From Bidens hawaiensis (Eukaryota > Streptophyta > Magnoliopsida > Asterales > Asteraceae), in assembly GCA_021521415.1 (NCBI GenBank), contig JAIQDT010005019.1, positions 124,001 through 188,000 of the forward strand: a stretch of DNA of 64,000 nucleotides, in the 5' to 3' direction. The first letter of the stretch is position 1; the number at the start of each line of letters is the position of its first letter. Shown here piece by piece: positions 58,498-64,000 of this stretch. Below the pieces are notes generated by a model. The model was not told the DNA's origin. It did not search any database and worked only from the letters and a program-made list of their open reading frames with translations. Both the position numbers and the translations under genes were made by a program.

Positions 58498-59404
58498 ATG
58501 TAGAAGACGATTTTAGAGTCATCATCTTGCTCATCAAGATGAACTGGGTTTTGGGAGGAACTACCTTGATTGCTTAATTGATAGTTGATAAACAGCTGAT
58601 TCGGACCAGGAAGGATTAATTCTATGCCATCTTCATGAAAGACATTAATATGAAATGTGTTATCTGATATGATTTCAAACACAACAAACGAACCACCTTT
58701 CAAGTTGGTTTGTTTAAAAACCTCAATCCATCCATCCTCTAGCCTATATAACCCATTCCATCCCAATGACATGAAACTTTAAACAACACTCTATCTGGAG
58801 CAATAAGCTCGAAAAGCAAATTCATCCAATTTTCACCAAATTCTTGAATCACGTACCACTCAGTGAAATCCTGTTAAACATGTTAATTAAAAGACATTTG
58901 AATTTGGAAACAATCATTAAAAACAGAAATTAAAACTTACCAAGTAATGGACATGTCGGTTTTTGACTGAAATACATATCATAGTACCGGATTGATCATT
59001 TACGTTTCTTTTGAAAGTAAACATATTCAACATAGATCTTGATTTAAGCTCAAAAACAACATATGTTCCAGCTTGTATACAACATTCTCTGATTAATTTA
59101 GTCCAACCGGTTCCAAAATAAAAGTCATCAAGTACTTTGATTATAACAACAGAAAACGTTCTACCACTTTGATCATAAATCAAACAATAGCCGGTATTCG
59201 GTTTTATGTCAGCAAACATTGGTTGAACAACTTTAGGAATGAGCTATAAGTAACACCAAAAATGTTCTTAGAATGTATATGTTGCAAAACTGTAAAATGT
59301 TTCATAAAAAAAAAATTAACCAGATAACATTAACATACCATCCTACTCATGGAATCGCTGTTGATATCTACCAGGAACTTAACTCCATTATTGAGACGTG
59401 GCAT
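58498..59404 (-). pseudogene. B3-domain (REM-like) gene, 5' part, split by the Copia and frameshifted
   Basis: Exon 1 (59404-59339) starts MPRLNNGVKFLVDINSDSMS. Exon 2 (59243-58941, 303 bp, phase 0) carries a first B3-type domain with VVIIKVLDDFYFGTGWTKLI and AGTYVVFELKS. Exon 3 begins at 58870 (EWYVIQEFGENWMNLLFELI), but after APDRVLFKV the frame shifts by one base; the matching continuation LYRLEDGWIEVFKQ and GGSFVVFEIIS is in another frame. The Copia TSD interrupts exon 3 at 58497. REM-type B3 proteins are nuclear DNA-binding factors, often acting in flower development. With a frameshift and a 14.4-kb insertion, this copy is unlikely to work. It lies on the same strand as, and beside, the CACTA gene, so it could be captured cargo. 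Confidence 0.7.
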
Positions 59405-59779
59405 TTTTATGTTCTTACCAGGATAAGCGATGTCTACGAATTACAGTTAAGCGAAGTAGAAGTCGATTTAGGGTTTTGAAGTTAAAAGGGTTTTGAATTT
59501 TGGTTTTATTTATTTCTACACATTTAATTATTTATATATTTTGGTTTTTTGTTTTATAACTTTTTAAAAAAATAGTATAAAAACATAGTCTTACTTTTAG
59601 TTTTTTTTACTAACATTCCGGTATTAAATTCGTTAAAAGTTGTGTTCGTTTAATAAATCATATTTTTTAAATAAATTTGAAATTTTATCCATTATTGAAG
59701 TATTATCTTAACCGTTAGTAAGATTTTCTGGATAAGATTTACAACTTCGTAATAGAGAGGCTCATAACATTCTAGTGTT

Positions 59780-60310
59780 ATCATTATCATTTGTAGTTTT
59801 GTATCATTATCATCTTCTAGGTTATCATCATCACCATATGTGTTATGATGATGATCAACATCATAAAGTTATCATCGTTATCATGTATTATAGTGGTTAT
59901 CATCATCATAATCATCGATCACCATCACCATGAAACGACATCATCATCAGACGTGCGGGTAATCAACGTGGTCATTGTATAGGCTATCGTATTCGGCGTT
60001 GATCATACTGGTAACATATATCTCGCTATCAGTGTCATCATCATCGTCACACATCACCATCATCATCATCATCATCAGCATCATCATCATCATCCGATTG
60101 CCATGTACGGGATGTAGTCAGCATCGTATGGGTTATCGTAAACAAAACACCCAATATTAGCGATCACTGTCGGCACCATCTTATGAATTGTTGTCGTCAT
60201 CAAACGATATCGTTAGTCGTACATGCTACCATCAGTATGACCATCGTATACGTTATCATGGTCATCGTCGATCATACGGGTTACATGTCATTAAACATCG
60301 TTGTCACCAT
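59780..60310. repeat. Degenerate (ATC/GAT)n trinucleotide region
   Basis: Hundreds of bases composed mainly of ATC, CAT and GAT triplets with interruptions such as GTATGGGTTATCGTA recurring several times (for example near 60125, 60255 and 60484), so a larger, diverged higher-order repeat may exist. Confidence 0.8.
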
Positions 60311-60321
60311 CATCATCAACA

Positions 60322-60352
<31 letters not shown>

Positions 60353-60714
60353 TATGTGTGTGTGTGTGCGCGCACGCCTGTGTGGCATATTGTCATATAG
60401 GTACATATAACTGGTCCTCATCATATATATGTGTGATCATCATCATAGACGTCATGCTCGTCGTACGAGCTACAGTCGCCGTCGTATGGGTTGGCGTAAG
60501 CAAACCGTATATATAGGTTAGCAGCATTAATATGATAACCACCACCAACCCAGGTAGTTATATTAGTATCGTCTCGTCATAATTGGACCAATCATCATGG
60601 TTATCATACGGGATAGCACCGTCATTGTCTCATGTATTACATATCCGCAATCATACTACATACCACCGCCCACATTCGCCACAACGACCCCCAGCACCAA
60701 CCACTAACCACACT

Positions 60715-60950
60715 CCACCACCACCCACCACCACCACCCACCACACCACCACCACCCACTAATATTATATATAAATATATATACATTTATTTATACCCAT
60801 CCACCACCACCACCCACTACCCACCACCACCACCACCCACCCACCACCACCACCACCAACACCGACATCCACCACCACCACCCACTGCCCACCACCACCA
60901 CCACCACCCACCACCACGAACCACCGCACCTTCGCCACCGTCCACCACCA
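60715..60950. repeat. (CCA)n / (CCACCC)n low-complexity region
   Basis: Long CCACCACCACCC runs, with an AT-rich interruption at 60760-60797. The same phrase CCACCACCCACTAATATTATATAT occurs in part before both this interruption and the (TA)n run at 60987, indicating duplication. Confidence 0.85.
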
Positions 60951-60980
60951 TCATGACCGCCTGAACCCACCACCACCCAC

Positions 60981-60986
<6 letters not shown>

Positions 60987-61051
<65 letters not shown>
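60987..61051. repeat. (TA)n microsatellite
   Basis: About 64 bp of TA dinucleotides. Confidence 0.95.
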
Positions 61052-61056
<5 letters not shown>

Positions 61057-62659
61057 TACTATAAAATACTAACCGTACGATTAAAATTTAAAAGCACGCG
61101 CCTTCTTTTAAAAGGGTCAAATAACTACCCTTTTGGAACTTGGATAAGTAAGTCAAAATTCCTAAAAATCATCGACGATTCGTTTCTGCTGTGAAGCACA
61201 AGCACAAGCACAAGCTCGAGTGGTTTAATTATTCTGGAACGGAACCGAAATGAAGAACCCTAACTCATCTACTTCTGGAACGGAACCAAGGACGAAGCAA
61301 AAGCACGATAGGTCTCAGAATGAAGATGGAACAGGTGTTACTTTATGATTTTTTTAGCGTTTTAGGTTTAGTTAATCTTAAAATGTAAGCATTTGTTTGA
61401 ATCTTCTTATGTATTAATGCGTTTGATAAGCGTGTTGTTATTGTAATACATATCCTCGTTTTTTAAATCTATGTATAATATTAAAGCATGTTATATGCGT
61501 ATGATTAGCGTGTTATGGCTTTGGTATGAGAATTTATCATTGTGCTGTTTGATAAGAGTTTTCTGTTTCCTTGTGATTCGTTTTGTAATCCCCTACCCCC
61601 GTGTTTTATTGTATGTATGTGATTCAGTTGTCGAAAAAAACAAGACTGATAAAAGGAAGACTAAAAAAGTTGCTTCGGTGGGGAAAACAAAACATGTTGT
61701 GGAAGCAGACTCTGATTCAGACCTTGACACAAAAATCGACAGGTTGTTGTCAAAGCGGAAACAGGTGGAACACAACACCTCTGACCCGGACTTTCAGCCT
61801 CCGAAAAAGAAAGCCATTAAAGAAAAGAAGCCAGCCGAGAGGGGAAAACCTTTTGTTGAATTTGTAGACAAAAAATTGAATAATAGGTGTGCACCTTGTA
61901 ATATTGTTGATGCAGTGAAGGCAAAGACCACTGCCCAAAAAACTTGTGTGGAAGAAATGGGTTTCGGGTCAATGTTAAGACTTCAAGTAACCCAAACTCT
62001 AACAACTTTGGGATATTGGTTGCTCATGAACTATAATAATCGTTTAAATGAATTGAACATTGGGAGCGGTGTTATTAAGATAACACCACAAAAAGTATAT
62101 GAAGTTTTGGGGATACCAATGGGTAAGATTCCTGTTTTAGACAAGAGTAGACCAAGATTGGGGGAAGATGTTACTACAGATTTGTTCAAAAATCAATTCC
62201 CGACAAATTCAAGAATAAGTATAAATCATGTGAAAGACAAACTGGCCGCGGAACAAGTAGTTGGTGAATTGTTTAATATTAATTTCCTTGTGTTGTTTAA
62301 CACCTGTATAGGATTTGTGACAAAATCAACAACAGTCAATCAACGATTCATCTTCGCAATTGATAAAACTAGGATATTCCAAATATGGACTGGTGCAGCT
62401 ATGTTATTGGAAACTTGAAAATGATAAAGGAATAATGGAGAGGTATCAACGATCAATACAATGGTCCGATGACCTTCCTTGTGATGCTTTACACGCATGA
62501 ATACCAGAAAAAATATGGTCCATTTGGGACTCCCGTCACAACGCCTGCAGTCAACTACATAACAACAACTACTCTTAATAAGATGGAAAAATACTTGGAG
62601 AATAATGGTCCTCCCTTAGAAGAAGATGCTACTGAGGTTGCTACTGCTACTGTGACGTT

Positions 62660-62880
62660 TAGTGTTGACAGGAAAGGGATTGATGCGGCTGCTGCTGTGA
62701 CCGTTAGTGCTGCCGGGAAGGGACTTGATGAGACCGCTGATGCTGCTGTTGCTGATACTGCTGCTGTGACAGTTAGTGCTGCCGGGAAGAGACTTGATGA
62801 GACTGCTGCTGCGGCTACTGCTGCTACCGCTGCTGTGACGGTTAGTGTTGCCGGTAAGCCTGGAGTTGAAGAAAACACTG
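62660..62880 (+). repeat. Ala-rich coding repeat in the Ulp1-type gene
   Basis: Three imperfect units of about 27 codons encode AAVTVSAAGKGLDETA, AAVTVSAAGKRLDETA and AAVTVSVAGKPGVEENTA. Nucleotide identity between units is high, so amplification is fairly recent. Confidence 0.8.
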
Positions 62881-63326
62881 CAGCTGAGGAGAAACAAGAA
62901 GATGGTATTAAACTTGTTATTTTCTTCTAAAAAACTCTCATATCTCTTATCTCTACATGCATTTTATGTAATACAACATTATAGATAATGCCGATCAAAC
63001 AGCTGAACAAGATTTGGATGATTATGCAAGCGATTATTCACCTTTAAGTTTGCAAATGCCTATCGTGCTTGTTGACTATTATTTAACTCCATTACAACTG
63101 GCTGGGATAAATTGAAAATGTTTTTGAATTAACAATAACTATATTTTCTTTTTACAGTCTTGGAATAAGGCAATGGATAACAAGTTGAAGAAATTTGATA
63201 AAATTTGCTCCGAGATCAACGAGTTGGTCCGTCAAGGAAAGGATAGACATCCATCAAATGAGAATATCTTTGCTAGATGTTGTGAATGGGAAAACAGATT
63301 CACTAATAATGTGGTCCCTAAAACAC

Positions 63327-64000
63327 AAGATTCAGATGTTGGTGTTGGTGGTCCAGTGGCTGCTCAGAAAGGTATTTGGGCTAAATTAATTATTAGTATA
63401 ATTAAAACGCTCTTAAAACACTTATGCTGTTATTTAAACTTATTACATCTGTGTGATGTAGTTGATTCAGATGTTGGTGTTGGTGGTCCAGTGGCTGCTC
63501 AGAAAGGTATTTGGGCTAAATTAATTATTAGTATAATTAAAACGCTCTTAAAACACTTATGCTGTTATTTTAAACTTATTACATCTGTGTGATGCAGTTG
63601 ATTCAGATGTTGGTGTTGGTGGTCCAGTGGCTGCTCAGAAAGGTATTTGGACTAAATTAATTATTAGTATAATTAAAACGCTCTTAAAACACTTATGCTG
63701 TTATTTTAAACTTACATCTGCGTGATGCAGTTGATTCAGATGTTGGTGTTGGTGGTCCAGTGACTGCTCAGAACGGTATTTGGGCTAAATTAATTATTAG
63801 TATAATTAAAACGCTCTTAAAACACTTATGCTGTTATTTTAAACTTATTACATCTATGTGATGCAGTTGATTCAGATGTTGGTGTTGGTGGTCCAGTGGC
63901 TGCTCAGAAAGGTATTTGGGCTAAATTAATTATTAATATAATTAAAATGCTCTTAAAACACTTATGCTGTTATTTTAAACTTATTACATTTGTGTGATGC
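63327..64000 (+). repeat. Tandem array of 45-bp phase-1 mini-exons with copied introns
   Basis: The 3' end of one exon (to 63371) and four complete exons at 63462-63506, 63598-63642, 63731-63775 and 63867-63911 all end in GGTCCAGTGGCTGCTCAGAAAG or near variants. Each is preceded by a TGATG(C/T)AG acceptor and followed by a GTATTTGG donor. Period is 133-136 bp. Each exon is 45 bp with both borders in phase 1 and encodes VDSDVGVGGPVAAQK in frame; the fourth has T and N substitutions. The array continues beyond the window, which ends just before the next acceptor AG. Confidence 0.9.

Larger units (their letters stand above)
59420..61249. other. Microsatellite-rich intergenic DNA
   Basis: No gene. 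Contains degenerate (ATC)n (59780-60310), a TA run and a GTGTGTGTGCGCGC segment (60322-60376), (CCA)n (60715-60950) and a long (TA)n (60987-61051). ORFs of Pro/His/Thr repeats here are artefacts. The last 200 bp before 61250 are likely promoter and leader of the next gene. Confidence 0.7.
61250..64000 (+). pseudogene. Spliced gene of the plant Ulp1/transposon-associated family, damaged, runs off the window
   Basis: Exon 1 (61250-61334) starts MKNPNSSTSGTEPRTKQKHD and ends in phase 1; exon 2 starts at 61628 after TTCAG in the matching phase. It has an acidic/Lys-rich start (KRKTKKVASVGK), then the conserved core EEMGFGSMLRLQV, LGYWLLMNYNNRLNE, VYEVLGIPMG and INFLVLFNTCIGF. From memory this core is common in plant proteins tied to MULE or CACTA elements that often end in a Ulp1 SUMO-protease domain; none is visible before 64000. 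After RIFQI the frame slips by one base (the family's DWCSYV continues in another frame) and a TAA interrupts GPMTFLVMLY's upstream frame near 62435. Later exons hold an Ala-rich repeat and a mini-exon array. Probably a decayed transposon-borne gene. Confidence 0.6.

Noticed and set aside
60632..60976. Pro/His/Thr-rich ORF (plus) and Trp/Gly/Val-rich ORF (minus)
   Set aside because: Both are translations of a (CCA)n microsatellite.
63173..63592. 139-codon ORF read as one continuous protein
   Set aside because: It reads through an intron; clear GT/AG borders and the repeated exon structure explain it better.

Overview
ORGANISM AND CHARACTER. This is plant nuclear DNA, almost certainly a dicot and probably Asteraceae. 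The genes are spliced or plant-type, intergenic DNA is very AT-rich, and the window is crowded with nested plant transposons (PIF/Harbinger, hAT, MULE, Stowaway, CACTA, Ty1/copia, Ty3/gypsy). The family guess rests on how the repeats look to me (a large Copia with an extra 3' ORF, gypsy LTRs starting TGTAACATCC), not on a search. Only two genes look like intact host genes. Most of the window is layered mobile DNA, and the layers can be ordered by their target-site duplications (TSDs). LAYOUT. 0.2-1.4 kb: a short non-autonomous PIF/Harbinger element with TTA TSDs and a nested inverted-repeat element. 1.66-3.85 kb: a tRNA-type SINE split by a hAT-like element, both with TSDs. 4.1-7.8 kb: one old Ty1/copia copy broken into an RNase H piece and an RT piece, with a 9-bp-TSD MULE-type MITE and a Stowaway MITE between them. 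10.6-11.2 and 20.5-21.1 kb: two related hAT-type MITEs. 13.6-17.4 kb: an intact two-exon LRR receptor kinase of GSO1/GSO2 type. 19.36-19.56 kb: a shortened copy of a small complex I subunit gene. 22.8-26.0 kb: a MULE-like element holding a 2.2-kb gypsy solo LTR. 28.5-29.9 kb: a single-exon family-1 UDP-glycosyltransferase with Asn where the catalytic His normally sits. 32.8-38.3 kb: the 5' half of a Ty3/gypsy element, cut off inside RNase H by the end of a CACTA element. 38.3-43.3 kb: CACTA subterminal repeats and an En/Spm-type transposon protein gene with tandemly duplicated exons and a stop codon. 43.7-44.1 and 58.5-59.4 kb: one B3-domain gene split by a 14.4-kb Copia (44,090-58,492). That Copia has 412/413-bp LTRs, gag, pol, a third ORF, and a second gypsy solo LTR inside the third ORF. 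59.8-61.1 kb: trinucleotide and TA microsatellites. 61.25-64.0 kb: a broken, spliced gene of a plant transposon-associated family that often carries Ulp1 protease domains; it ends in an array of near-identical 45-bp exons that runs off the window. HOW IT FITS TOGETHER. Two themes stand out. First, exon-plus-intron units of about 135-140 bp are tandemly amplified in two unrelated genes, giving in-frame peptide repeats. Second, three LTR families carry arrays of short palindrome-forming words around a TTCG or TCGCG core. Two copies of one gypsy LTR family carry different words at a similar position, and one of those words is the word of the unrelated Copia in which that copy is inserted.
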